NCBI GenBank assembly: GCA_001464755.1
Contig: LNDR01000380.1
Span: forward strand, 1 to 33,002
Direction: 5' to 3'
Length of the DNA stretch: 33,002 bases
Source of the DNA: Rhizobiales bacterium Ga0077524
GTDB taxonomy: Bacteria > Pseudomonadota > Alphaproteobacteria > Rhizobiales > Hyphomicrobiaceae
Positions within the stretch are counted from its first letter, which is position 1. Each line of letters opens with the position of its first letter. Of the stretch, positions 7,902 through 15,810 are shown piece by piece. The notes beneath the pieces are model-generated. The model saw only the letters and a program-made list of their open reading frames with translations. It did no database searches and was not told the DNA's origin. Made by a program: the position numbers and the translations under genes.

Positions 7902-8726
7902 CTACTCCAGTTTGAAACCGCGCCGCTTCACGTAGGCGCCGAAATCAGCACGCTCGGGGACGGCGTAATGGCGGGCCTTTTCCTCGCTCCAGCCGTACTC
8001 CGGGGCCTCGCCGAACTTGGCGACGTTGCGCTGGGCGCGATAGGGGAAGATGCCGTTACGGCGGCGGTCGTAGGCGCGGACGGTCTCGTCGGTCGCGTCC
8101 GTGTAGCGATCGCGGTGGACGGTCAGGCCCAGGGGCAAACGTGCTGAGACGAACGCAGGGGCAGCGGGGATGCCGACGCCGAGGCCCGCCACCGGGAAGA
8201 CGTGGTCGGGCAAGCCCAGCAGGCGGCTGACCTCCTCGGCGTGATTGCGGATGACGCTGATCGGGCAGCAGCCGAGACCGGCGGCCTCGGCCGCGGCAAT
8301 GAAACCCTCCATTGCGATGGCCGAATCGACGGCGGCATTGAAGAAGGCGTCGAGGTGGTCGTTGGCGAAGGCGTGGCCGCGCCACTCGTGCACCTGCCGC
8401 TGACGGCGATTGTTGCCGAGGAAGACGAGGATATGCGGGCAACCGGGGATCCAATCCTGGTCCTTCAGCAGCTCGTTGATGCGCCCGCGAATGGCCGCGT
8501 CCTCGACGATCAGGATGTCGCGTTGCTGCAGGTCGCTTTTCGAGGGTGTGGAGAGGGCGACGGCCGCGAGTGTGTCCAGCACACCGGGCGCAACGGGCTC
8601 CGGCTTGAAGCGGCGGACGACGCCGCGGCCAGCGAGGCGGCGCAGGGCCTCGTTTCCGGCAAGGCTGTCAGGGACCGCCCCGGCGTCGCCAAATCGCAGG
8701 TCGAGCAACTCTTTCAAGGATTTCAT
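7902..8726 (-). CDS. Nitroreductase family protein
   Basis: This is a 274-residue FMN-dependent nitroreductase-fold protein. It contains RRFKPEPV near residue 38 (the usual 'R.f....v' phosphate contact), LSTPSKSDLQQRDILIV (FMN binding), a central helix, and GLGCCPISVIRN followed by LLGLPDHVFPVAGLGVG. The latter is the flavin-binding and dimer region of the NfsA/NfsB-type superfamily. These enzymes reduce nitro compounds, quinones or flavins with NAD(P)H. The open frame continues upstream to 9227, but that part overlaps the glycosylase gene. The ATG at 8726 overlaps the glycosylase stop as ATGA, so translation is probably coupled. Confidence 0.92.
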   Translation of the reverse strand: MKSLKELLDLRFGDAGAVPDSLAGNEALRRLAGRGVVRRFKPEPVAPGVLDTLAAVALSTPSKSDLQQRDILIVEDAAIRGRINELLKDQDWIPGCPHILVFLGNNRRQRQVHEWRGHAFANDHLDAFFNAAVDSAIAMEGFIAAAEAAGLGCCPISVIRNHAEEVSRLLGLPDHVFPVAGLGVGIPAAPAFVSARLPLGLTVHRDRYTDATDETVRAYDRRRNGIFPYRAQRNVAKFGEAPEYGWSEEKARHYAVPERADFGAYVKRRGFKLE

Positions 8727-9718
8727 CGGGTGTCGCTTTCCGTTTGGCCATCTAGTGAGGCCTTGAGCTGAAGGAGATCGCGCCAGGCCTGCCGCTTGGC
8801 CTCGGGCTGGCGGAGGAGATAGGCGGGGTGGAGGGTCGGCATGAGCCGGATCGGACTGCCGCCCACGCGGATCTCGCGCCAGCGGCCGCGCAGCTTCAGG
8901 ATGCCGTCGGGTGTGTCGAGCATGGCTTTCGCGGCCGGCCCGCCAAGCGTGAGGATGAACTCCGGCGCGACCAGCTCCATCTGGCGCTCGAGGAACGGAC
9001 GGCACGCCTGAGCCTCCTCGGGCGTCGGCGTGCGGTTCCCGGGCGGGCGCCAGTAGACGATGTTGGTGATGTGTACGTCGGCCTCGCTCAGCTCGATGGC
9101 GGCCAGCATACGGTCGAGAAGCTGGCCGGCACGGCCGACGAAGGGTTTGCCGGCGATGTCCTCGTCGCGGCCGGGCGCCTCGCCGATGACCATGAGGCGC
9201 GCCTTCGGTGCCCCGCGATAGAAGCACGTCGTCTTGGCAGTGGCCTTGAGCGGACAGCCCTCGAACTGCTGCAAGAGCGCCTCGAGCTCGTCCAGGTTCC
9301 GGGCCGTACGCGCTGCCTCCCGGGCCGAGGCGACGGCGGCCGCCTCGCGGCGGGCAGGCAGCCGGGCGACGGCCTCACCGGGCGGCGGCGCCGGGGGAGG
9401 GCGTGCGGCGGGGCCGGGGGAGAGCGGGCGCTGCTCGGCACGTGGGAAGGGACGCGAGACCTCGGGTGGCGCTCCGGGCCGAGGAGGCACGGATCGCGGT
9501 GGCGAAGGTTGACCTGCCGTACTGGCGCGGCCGGCCGGAGTGGCAGACGGCGCCTCGTTCGGCTCGGGCCATGCGAAGCCAGCGCCGGGGGCAGCGTCAG
9601 GTCGCGCCGTCCAGTCGACCGGCTCGTCGTCGACAGCGTCCACGACTCCGGCCTCCCGCCACCAGGCGAGTAGCGCCAGCAACTTATCTTTCTGGTCTGT
9701 CTGTTCCTCATCCGTCAT
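8723..9718 (-). CDS. Uracil-DNA glycosylase (family 4/5-like) with Pro/Ala-rich linker
   Basis: This is a 331-residue protein counted from the ATG at 9718. The N-terminal helix (residues 1-30, DKLLALLAWWREAGVVD) is followed by a long Pro/Ala-rich low-complexity stretch to about residue 110. The glycosylase domain then has GEAPGRDEDIAGKPFVG, ITNIVYWRPPGNRTPTPEE and the catalytic-loop motif MPTLHPAYLL. These are hallmarks of family 4/5-type UDGs that remove uracil from DNA. Cysteines are present in EGCPL and ACRPF, but I cannot confirm a complete 4Fe-4S ligand set. The upstream extension to 9814 is rejected because MTDEEQ is the normal family start. The 4-base overlap with the nitroreductase is notable. 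Confidence 0.93.
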   Translation of the reverse strand: MTDEEQTDQKDKLLALLAWWREAGVVDAVDDEPVDWTARPDAAPGAGFAWPEPNEAPSATPAGRASTAGQPSPPRSVPPRPGAPPEVSRPFPRAEQRPLSPGPAARPPPAPPPGEAVARLPARREAAAVASAREAARTARNLDELEALLQQFEGCPLKATAKTTCFYRGAPKARLMVIGEAPGRDEDIAGKPFVGRAGQLLDRMLAAIELSEADVHITNIVYWRPPGNRTPTPEEAQACRPFLERQMELVAPEFILTLGGPAAKAMLDTPDGILKLRGRWREIRVGGSPIRLMPTLHPAYLLRQPEAKRQAWRDLLQLKASLDGQTESDTR

Positions 9719-9864
9719 CGCGCCCGAAGCATAGCGGCCCCGGAGCCGAGCGCCAGCGGCAGGAGTGAAACGAAACCTTGGCGCGGCAACGATGCTTGAC
9801 GTTCGGGCCGCCAACCACCTATCGAACGAAAGGGTTGGAGGTAATCGGCTGGGACAGGGTCGAC

Positions 9865-11508
9865 ATGGCTGAGAACGCTGATGAGCTGCCGCCGCGCGAA
9901 GCGATGGAGTTCGACGTCGTCATCGTGGGCGCGGGACCGGCGGGGCTGGCTACGGCCATCCGCTTGAAGCAGCTCTCGCAGGAGAGCGGGCACGAGGTGT
10001 CTGTGGTGGTGCTGGAGAAGGGCTCCGAGGTCGGGGCTCACATTCTCTCCGGCGCCGTCATCGACCCGATCGGGCTCGACCGGCTGATCCCGGATTGGCG
10101 GACGAAGGGTGCCCCGCTGACGACCGAGGTGAAAGAGGACAAGTTCTACTACCTGGGGCCCGCCGGCGAGATGCGGTTGCCGAATTTTCTGATGCCGCCC
10201 TTGATGAATAATCACGGCAACTACATCGGCAGCCTCGGCAATCTCTGCAAATGGCTCGGCGAGCAGGCGACCGAACTCGGCGTCGAGATCTACCCAGGCT
10301 TTGCCGCGGCCGAAGTGCTCTACGGTGACGACGGTGCCGTGGTCGGCGTTGCGACCGGCGACATGGGCATCATGGAGTTGCGCGGACGGTACACGATCAT
10401 CTCGGAAGGCGCGCGCGGTTCGCTCGCCAAGCAGCTCATCGAGAAATTCAGGCTGGCCGATGGGCACGAGCCGCAGAAGTACGGCATCGGTCTCAAAGAG
10501 TTATGGGAAGTCGCGCCGGACAAGCATAAGCCGGGCCTCATCCAGCACTCGTTCGGGTGGCCGCTCGACAATCGGACCGGGGGCGGGTCGTTCCTCTACC
10601 ACTATGGCGAGAACCTCGTCTCGGTGGGCTTCGTCGTGCATCTCAACTACAAGAATCCATACATTTCGCCCTACGAGGAGTTCCAGCGCTTCAAGACGCA
10701 TCCGGCGATTCGTGATGTTTTCGAAGGCGGTAAACGCATCGCCTATGGCGCGCGCGCGATCACCGAGGGTGGCTGGCAATCGATCCCGACCATGGTGTTT
10801 CCCGGCGGCGTGCTGACGGGCTGCTCGGCGGGGCTCGTCAACGTGCCCCGCATCAAAGGCAGCCACAATGCCGTGCTTTCCGGCGTGCATGCGGCGGAGG
10901 AGGCCTTTGCGGCGCTCAAGAACGGACGCAGCCACGACCGTCTCGAAGGCTACGAGAGTGCGGTTCGCGACGGCCCGATCGGCAAGGATCTGCGACGCGT
11001 ACGCAATGCCAAGCCCTACTGGTCGAAGCTCGGAACGTTTCTCGGCATCGGGCTAGGCGGGCTCGACATGTGGCTCAACACCATCCTGCCGGGCATCGGG
11101 CTCGGCAATACGGCCAAGCACGGCAAACCGGACTACGCCGGGACGGAGCCGGCCAGCGGCTTCAAGCCGATCGCCTATCCAAAGCCCGATGGCGTCTTGA
11201 CGTTCGACCGGTTGACCAACCTGTCGTTCTCGGCAACCAACCACGAGGAGGATCAACCGGCCCACCTCAAGGTCAAGGACCTGAAACTGCAGAAGACGTC
11301 GGAGCTTGGCCAATACGACGGCCCATCGAACAGATATTGCCCGGCCGGCGTCTATGAGTGGGTCGACGACGACGGTGGTGGCAAGCGCTTCCAGATCAAC
11401 GCGCAGAACTGCGTCCACTGCAAAACCTGCGACATCAAGGATCCCAACCAGAACATCAACTGGACGGTGCCCGAAGGCGGTGGCGGGCCGAATTATCCGG
11501 GTATGTAA
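9865..11508 (+). CDS. Electron transfer flavoprotein-ubiquinone oxidoreductase
   Basis: This is a 547-residue enzyme that passes electrons from reduced electron transfer flavoprotein to ubiquinone at the inner membrane, linking acyl-CoA and related dehydrogenases to respiration. The FAD Rossmann motif GAGPAG is at 22-27. The ubiquinone- and FAD-binding body includes GSEVGAHILSGAVIDP and GCSAGLVNVPRIKGSHNA. The C-terminal 4Fe-4S cluster has all four cysteines: Cys492 (CPAGVYE), then Cys516, Cys519 and Cys522 (NCVHCKTC). Length and motifs match the family end to end. The frame is open from 9778, but the ATG at 9865 gives the usual N-terminus and has AGGG 5 bases upstream. It diverges from the uracil-DNA glycosylase gene. 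Confidence 0.97.
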   Translation: MAENADELPPREAMEFDVVIVGAGPAGLATAIRLKQLSQESGHEVSVVVLEKGSEVGAHILSGAVIDPIGLDRLIPDWRTKGAPLTTEVKEDKFYYLGPAGEMRLPNFLMPPLMNNHGNYIGSLGNLCKWLGEQATELGVEIYPGFAAAEVLYGDDGAVVGVATGDMGIMELRGRYTIISEGARGSLAKQLIEKFRLADGHEPQKYGIGLKELWEVAPDKHKPGLIQHSFGWPLDNRTGGGSFLYHYGENLVSVGFVVHLNYKNPYISPYEEFQRFKTHPAIRDVFEGGKRIAYGARAITEGGWQSIPTMVFPGGVLTGCSAGLVNVPRIKGSHNAVLSGVHAAEEAFAALKNGRSHDRLEGYESAVRDGPIGKDLRRVRNAKPYWSKLGTFLGIGLGGLDMWLNTILPGIGLGNTAKHGKPDYAGTEPASGFKPIAYPKPDGVLTFDRLTNLSFSATNHEEDQPAHLKVKDLKLQKTSELGQYDGPSNRYCPAGVYEWVDDDGGGKRFQINAQNCVHCKTCDIKDPNQNINWTVPEGGGGPNYPGM

Positions 11509-11538
11509 TCGAGCCGTGACCGTGGAACGGCATGACGA

Positions 11539-11564
11539 GGCCAGCGCGTGATCGGGCGCTGGCC
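11539..11564 (+). terminator. Hairpin after ETF-QO gene
   Basis: GGCCAGCGC (11539-11547) pairs perfectly with GCGCTGGCC (11556-11564) across an 8-base loop, 31 bases after the ETF-QO stop. There is no poly-T tail, so it is a terminator candidate by position and stem strength only. Confidence 0.45.
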
Positions 11565-11675
11565 CACACCTGTCGAGGCGGTTGCTTGACACTGCCACAA
11601 TCACAGACCAAATGCTTGTCTCCGCATGGCCTTTTCGGCACCTGAAGGGCGCCATGCGGTGGAGGGACTTGGTCC

Positions 11676-11897
11676 ATGAACGCCATCAAGGTCATCGCGA
11701 TCTGGGGGATCGTCGCCACCTCGGCAGCCGTCGCGGGCGGCTTGATTGCTGCCTCGCGCAACCGTGATCACTCATGGTGGGCAGCGTGGTGCTTCGTGGT
11801 GCCGCCGATGCTGATCTTGTTATTGCTGCTACCGCGCAATGTCGGTCCACGACCGCGCCAACGGACGCTCGACGAGGATGACCGCGAGGTGATCTGA
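11676..11897 (+). CDS. Small membrane protein, function unknown
   Basis: This 73-residue protein has two predicted membrane segments, about residues 4-26 (VIAIWGIVATSAAVAGGLIA) and 34-53 (Trp-rich, then PPMLILLLLLP), followed by a charged tail ending TLDEDDREVI. The ATG has a good ribosome site (GGTGGAGGG, about 8 bases upstream), which supports real translation. I do not recognise a family. It lies 167 bases downstream of ETF-QO, beyond a hairpin, and converges with the bactofilin gene, so it is probably its own unit. Confidence 0.62.
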   Translation: MNAIKVIAIWGIVATSAAVAGGLIAASRNRDHSWWAAWCFVVPPMLILLLLLPRNVGPRPRQRTLDEDDREVI

Positions 11898-11934
11898 TGC
11901 TTGCCGGCGTTGCTTCGGGCTATTTGCCCACATC

Positions 11935-11957
11935 CGCCCGGGCGCAAGGCTCGGGCG
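11935..11957. terminator. Possible bidirectional hairpin between convergent genes
   Basis: CGCCCG (11935-11940) can pair with CGGGCG (11952-11957) around an 11-base loop, midway between the stops of the small membrane protein (+) and the bactofilin (-). The stem is short and no T-tract is present, so this is weak evidence. Confidence 0.25.
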
Positions 11958-11998
11958 AATTTCGTGGCGACGTGGCGTGCACGCCTCGACGACGGGTG

Positions 11999-12505
11999 CT
12001 ACTCGAGCACCGGTGCCAACTCTGAAGGATCGGCAGGCCGGCGAACGCGGCCGTCCAGGTGGGCGCCCTGCTCGACGCTCAGCTGATTGTGAAGCACATC
12101 GCCATCGACCCTGGCAGTCGAGCTCAGGACCACATTGACGCCCTTGACCGTACCCGCAACGGCGCCGTGCACGACGACGGTCTGGCCCGAGACGACCCCT
12201 GTCACCTGGCCCTTCTCGCCGATGATCACCTCGTTTCCGACAACGTCGCCCTCGACCTTGCCTTCCACCTGTAACGTCCCGCGCGTGATGATGCGCAGGC
12301 CCTGACCGACGATGGTCAGGTCGTTGCCGATGATGGAAAGCGTGCCGTCCTGGCGGCTGACAGGGCGGGTTGCCGCCCCCGTGTGGATTCCACCCGATGC
12401 ATCGCCGCCGGGGCGCAGGGCATCCAAGGTGCGGTCGAAGGTCTTATCGACCGGCTTGATGTCGCCTATTGTCTTGGCATTGCTGGCTGGTTGACGCGTG
12501 AACAC
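11999..12505 (-). CDS. Bactofilin (polymer-forming cytoskeletal protein)
   Basis: This 168-residue protein has a disordered N-terminal tail (about 1-52) and a central bactofilin domain (about 55-155). The domain is built from regular beta turns: TLSIIGNDLTIVGQG, GTLQVEGKVEGDV, NEVIIGEKGQVTG, VVVHGAVAGTV and ARVDGDV. Bactofilins self-assemble without nucleotide into filaments that position cell-wall, polarity or chromosome factors. The start codon is GTG with a GGGGG stretch about 7 bases upstream; there is no ATG near it. No peptidase (LmdC type) or other known partner lies beside it. Upstream on the same strand is the metallophosphoesterase-like gene, 93 bases away. Confidence 0.93.
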   Translation of the reverse strand: MFTRQPASNAKTIGDIKPVDKTFDRTLDALRPGGDASGGIHTGAATRPVSRQDGTLSIIGNDLTIVGQGLRIITRGTLQVEGKVEGDVVGNEVIIGEKGQVTGVVSGQTVVVHGAVAGTVKGVNVVLSSTARVDGDVLHNQLSVEQGAHLDGRVRRPADPSELAPVLE

Positions 12506-12598
12506 GACTTAGCCCCCATAGTGACGCTGTAACCCCGCGATCCTACGACGTCATGCGCTCGTGTTCGAAATATGTCTGCGGAGAGCCATCAGCATTCC

Positions 12599-13483
12599 TC
12601 ATGCTACCACATTCGCGGCGGCCGAAGCGCAGTTCCCGCGGATCGCGGATCTGGCCGATACTTTGAGCTTGCGCTGGCGCAGGCGTGCTCCCGTCTCGAG
12701 TTTCTCCCGTGGCGGCAGGACGTCTAGGCTCGGCCAAAGGCCGGTCACGAGCGTGCGGGCATAGCCGTTGGCGTAGCCGAGCCGGCGCATGGCGGCGGCT
12801 GCAGCGTGGTGATCGTAGGCCAGGCGATGCGTCGAGAGGACTACGCCGTTCTCGCTCGGCGTGACGAGGCCGTACCAGACGTCGGTCGAGCCGTCGTTGG
12901 CCGGCATGCCGAGGACACCCGAGTTGAACCATGTGCTCGCCCCGGCGCGTGCGATGAAGGGCAGCCCGCAGTGGCCCGCGATGACGACATCGGAGCGACC
13001 GGCGAGGCGGCATTCCTCGGCGATCAGATCAAGCTGGGAGGCGAAGACCCAACGGCTCACCGCCTCGGTGCCGCCGTGGACGACGCGGAAGTCGAGACCT
13101 GCGAGCGAAAATGTGAGCGTCCTGGGAAGCGCACCCATCCAGCCGCGCATCTCGTCGGATATCCGAGCGGTTGCGAATGGATACCAGCCCTTTGCGAGGA
13201 GGTCGCAGGCGCTACCCTCCTCGAAATTGCAGGCGCAGTCGGCAGCGCCAGCCGCGATCTGCTGCTCGCAATTGCCTTGAATGACGTGGCAGCCCCACGC
13301 GGATATGGCGCGAGCCGTCTCCTCGGGCTCGGCGCAATAGGCGACGACATCGCCGGTGCAGATGACCTGGTGCGGGGGAATGCCCAGGCGATCGGCCTCG
13401 GCCATCGCCGCCTGGGTGGCCCGAAGGTTCGAGTAGGGTCCGCCGACGACCATCACTGGGGCTGCTTCAAGCTCAATTCGCAT
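12599..13483 (-). CDS. Metallophosphoesterase-like protein with degenerate metal site
   Basis: This 294-residue protein follows the plan of bacterial calcineurin-like phosphoesterases. ICTGDVVAYCAEP (41-53, motif II), VIQGNCEQQ (67-75, motif III), RVVHGGT (133-139, motif IV), VIAGHCGLPF (167-176, motif V) and WFNSGVLGMPANDGS (185-199) are all recognisable. Motif I is altered: where SDIHGNL is expected it reads GGPYSNL (14-20), so the Asp and His metal ligands are Gly15 and Tyr17. In motif V the second His (GHTH) is Gly173. Ligands of the second metal (Asp45, Asn71, His136, His171) remain. It may be a one-metal enzyme, a binding protein or a distinct subfamily. The frame is open upstream to 13573, but the ATG at 13483 starts the domain cleanly. 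Confidence 0.85.
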   Translation of the reverse strand: MRIELEAAPVMVVGGPYSNLRATQAAMAEADRLGIPPHQVICTGDVVAYCAEPEETARAISAWGCHVIQGNCEQQIAAGAADCACNFEEGSACDLLAKGWYPFATARISDEMRGWMGALPRTLTFSLAGLDFRVVHGGTEAVSRWVFASQLDLIAEECRLAGRSDVVIAGHCGLPFIARAGASTWFNSGVLGMPANDGSTDVWYGLVTPSENGVVLSTHRLAYDHHAAAAAMRRLGYANGYARTLVTGLWPSLDVLPPREKLETGARLRQRKLKVSARSAIRGNCASAAANVVA

Positions 13484-13758
13484 GTCCCGTCGTCCTGCCA
13501 AGGCTGTTGTCGCCGAACTTCGCCGACAGCCATACCGGTTGGTTGGCCAAGCCACAATCGGACGGCCTATCAAGTTTCGGGGAGGACCGCTGCAACCCGC
13601 GCCGCAGGCGAGGCGGAGGGCTGCGTGCCGAGAACGTGGCGCGCGGCGAGATCGACCGTGGCACGACGGGCCACTAGGCGCGGCTCAAGGTTTTTTCAGG
13701 TTGTTCGAATTCAACTCAGCAATCATTGATGGCAGAAAAGCCGTTGGGACCGTAAGAG
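13484..13758. other. Intergenic region with a locally AT-rich patch
   Basis: These 275 bases lie between the DUF262 gene stop and the metallophosphoesterase-like start, both on the reverse strand. The stretch around 13690-13735 is clearly less GC-rich than its surroundings and contains a run of six T and an EcoRI-like GAATTC. No credible ORF or RNA gene is seen. It presumably carries the promoter of the 12599-13483 gene. Confidence 0.35.
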
Positions 13759-15645
13759 TCAGTCTTGTCCTAACGGCGTGGTGTGATCGCTGGCGCGTGT
13801 GGTCGTGACTCGGTCCGGAGCCAATGACGCGGGAGGGCGGTGCGGGGGACGTGACGGGGTGTCCGCGAGGATGACGGGAGCTGCTGTCGCCTCGAAGATC
13901 CCCGTATCCGCGATGCTGCGACCCGTCGCGATCTGCCAATGCTGGTTCAGAAGCGCCGCCAGCCGCTCCTCGCGACGTCTTACGTCTTGCGGGCGCCATT
14001 CGGTCAGCCCCTCGATTTCACGGGTCAGCGCGGGTTGCTCGATACCTTTCCCGAAGTAGATCTCGAGCTTGCGGTCCAGCTCCGAGTTGCGCGCCTGCTC
14101 GTTGTCCACGCGCGAGACGAGGATGAGGTTGCCGAGCGACTGGGTGCTGCGCTCGCGCTCCTCGGCATTGGGGAACCAGTCGCGCCAGCGGCTGGTCCGG
14201 GCCGGCTTCTGTGGCAGGACGTGCTCGACGGTGAAGGCGCTGGGGTCGAGATTCTGAGGTGCGCCGGCCACGAGGTCGTTGAGGCGCAGGAGGATCAGCT
14301 TGCAGGCGAGCTGGCTGCGGGCATGGAGCGTGCGCATGTTGTAGGCGACCAGGCGCTGCTCGTCGCGGGTGAGGTCGAGGGGGCTGGACGGCTGGTCGAT
14401 GCGCCCGGAGCGCACGGCGTCGAGCAGCGCTCGATACCGAACCGTCCGCTTGTCCGAGCCGATCCCGAGGATACGCATGCCGTAGGCCAGCCGATCCAGA
14501 CGCACGAGGAACGCATCGAGGCGCGCCGGATCGCCGTCGATCATGCGCCAATAGAGCATCAACGGCGGAATCCAGTCGTGGCTGCCGAGCCAGCCGAGAT
14601 AGCCGAGGCGCGTGCGCACCGGGTCAGCCGGATCTGCCTTGTCGTGCCGGGCGGACCGGATCGACTGCAGGATCGCGGCATACGGGAAAACCGTGCCGTC
14701 GACAAAGGCTGCGGCATCACCGCTTCGCTCCACGAGCGATTTGATCTCGTCGATGATGCGCGCTCGCGAGCGGCCTTCGATCGTGCGCAAATGGCTGAAC
14801 AGCTCCTCCAACGAGCCGCCTAGTCGTTGCTCGACGTCGAGCCAGCGAGCGTGAAGATCGGCGTGCCGGTCGGCACTTACGGCGCCCAGGATCTGGGCCT
14901 TCAGGATGTCTCCGCGGGCGAGCGGAAGCCCGCGATCGTTCAGGACGGCGAAGATGTGGTGCGCGCGGTCGAGCGTTCGTGCCGCGATCACGGCAAAATG
15001 GCATCGTCCCAGCAGGTAGTCGACCAGTTGACGGCGGCGTTCCGCACTCTCGCCGATGAGGCTCGCCATCAGGTGTTCGCGCACAGCGAGGAGGCGCGTC
15101 TCGGGCGCCGGGAGATCGTCGGAATCGGGCATTGCCGAGGTCGCACGGCGCTGCTGGACGAAGGACTGGAAGAAGCCTTGCGTCGGTCCCACCAGCTTCA
15201 GGCGAAACCGAGGCTCCTCGGGGCGGTCTGGCCCGTTTGCGTCCACGAGGCAACTTCCGGCGCGCGCGGCGGTCATCGGATCGTCATCCTCGGCGATATC
15301 GCGCAGGACGGCGAGCAGAATGGTCAGGGTCACAAGGCGTTGCAGGCCATCGACGATCTCATGCGTCGCGCCGGAGCGCTGTGACGATTGAGGCGCATCG
15401 CGCCCCACCATCAGGACGACGGCGCCGAGGAAGTAATCGCTGTCGGCGTCGTCCGGGGCGTCACGCTCCGATCGTTCCTCGGTCCCGCCGGTATCGTCGA
15501 TGGCCAGGAGAATGTCGTCGAGGAGCTGCCCGGCCTGCTGGGTGGTCCAGGCATAAGGCCTCTGATAGGCCGGGACGCTGAGCCGCAATGGCCCAGCGAG
15601 CATCTGCTCGACGGTCATACAGTCGGCACTGAACGGAGGCTGCAT
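13759..15645 (-). CDS. DUF262/DUF1524 domain protein (GmrSD-like)
   Basis: This is a 628-residue protein from the chosen ATG at 15645. The N-terminal DUF262 (ParB/Srx-like) domain has VPAYQRPYAW at about 24-33, DYFLGAVVLM, and IVDGLQRLVTLTILLAVL, where the family motif DGQQR reads DGLQR (99-103). FAVLNDRGLPLARGDILK follows. The C-terminal DUF1524 HNH-like nuclease domain has TVEHVLPQK (His475) and SLGNLILV (Asn506). GmrSD proteins are type IV restriction enzymes that cut modified phage DNA, but many DUF262 proteins have other or unknown roles. A Pro-rich tail follows the nuclease. The frame extends to an ATG at 15723, which is a possible alternative start. The HTH/S24-like gene lies just upstream on the same strand. 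Confidence 0.87.
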   Translation of the reverse strand: MQPPFSADCMTVEQMLAGPLRLSVPAYQRPYAWTTQQAGQLLDDILLAIDDTGGTEERSERDAPDDADSDYFLGAVVLMVGRDAPQSSQRSGATHEIVDGLQRLVTLTILLAVLRDIAEDDDPMTAARAGSCLVDANGPDRPEEPRFRLKLVGPTQGFFQSFVQQRRATSAMPDSDDLPAPETRLLAVREHLMASLIGESAERRRQLVDYLLGRCHFAVIAARTLDRAHHIFAVLNDRGLPLARGDILKAQILGAVSADRHADLHARWLDVEQRLGGSLEELFSHLRTIEGRSRARIIDEIKSLVERSGDAAAFVDGTVFPYAAILQSIRSARHDKADPADPVRTRLGYLGWLGSHDWIPPLMLYWRMIDGDPARLDAFLVRLDRLAYGMRILGIGSDKRTVRYRALLDAVRSGRIDQPSSPLDLTRDEQRLVAYNMRTLHARSQLACKLILLRLNDLVAGAPQNLDPSAFTVEHVLPQKPARTSRWRDWFPNAEERERSTQSLGNLILVSRVDNEQARNSELDRKLEIYFGKGIEQPALTREIEGLTEWRPQDVRRREERLAALLNQHWQIATGRSIADTGIFEATAAPVILADTPSRPPHRPPASLAPDRVTTTRASDHTTPLGQD

Positions 15646-15810
15646 GGGGCTCGTGGGGCTGGCATGTGGCACGGCAGCACCGCAAGGCGGATCGCCTTGC
15701 AGTTGCAGATGGCCCGATACCATGTGCCTGCGTTCCGAAACAACCGTCGCTGTGGGAATAGGCGATAGTCGCGCGATAAGCTCTCTGTGAGTTTAGTCTG
15801 CAGCGGCGTT

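Noticed and set aside
9715..10467. Reverse open frame (250 residues) opposite the 5' part of ETF-QO
   Set aside because: Antisense to a fully recognisable gene with no domain of its own.
13691..13696. Run of six T as an intrinsic terminator
   Set aside because: The only nearby stem (GTGGC/GCCAC) is short and 14 or more bases away. It would also serve the forward strand, which has no gene upstream.
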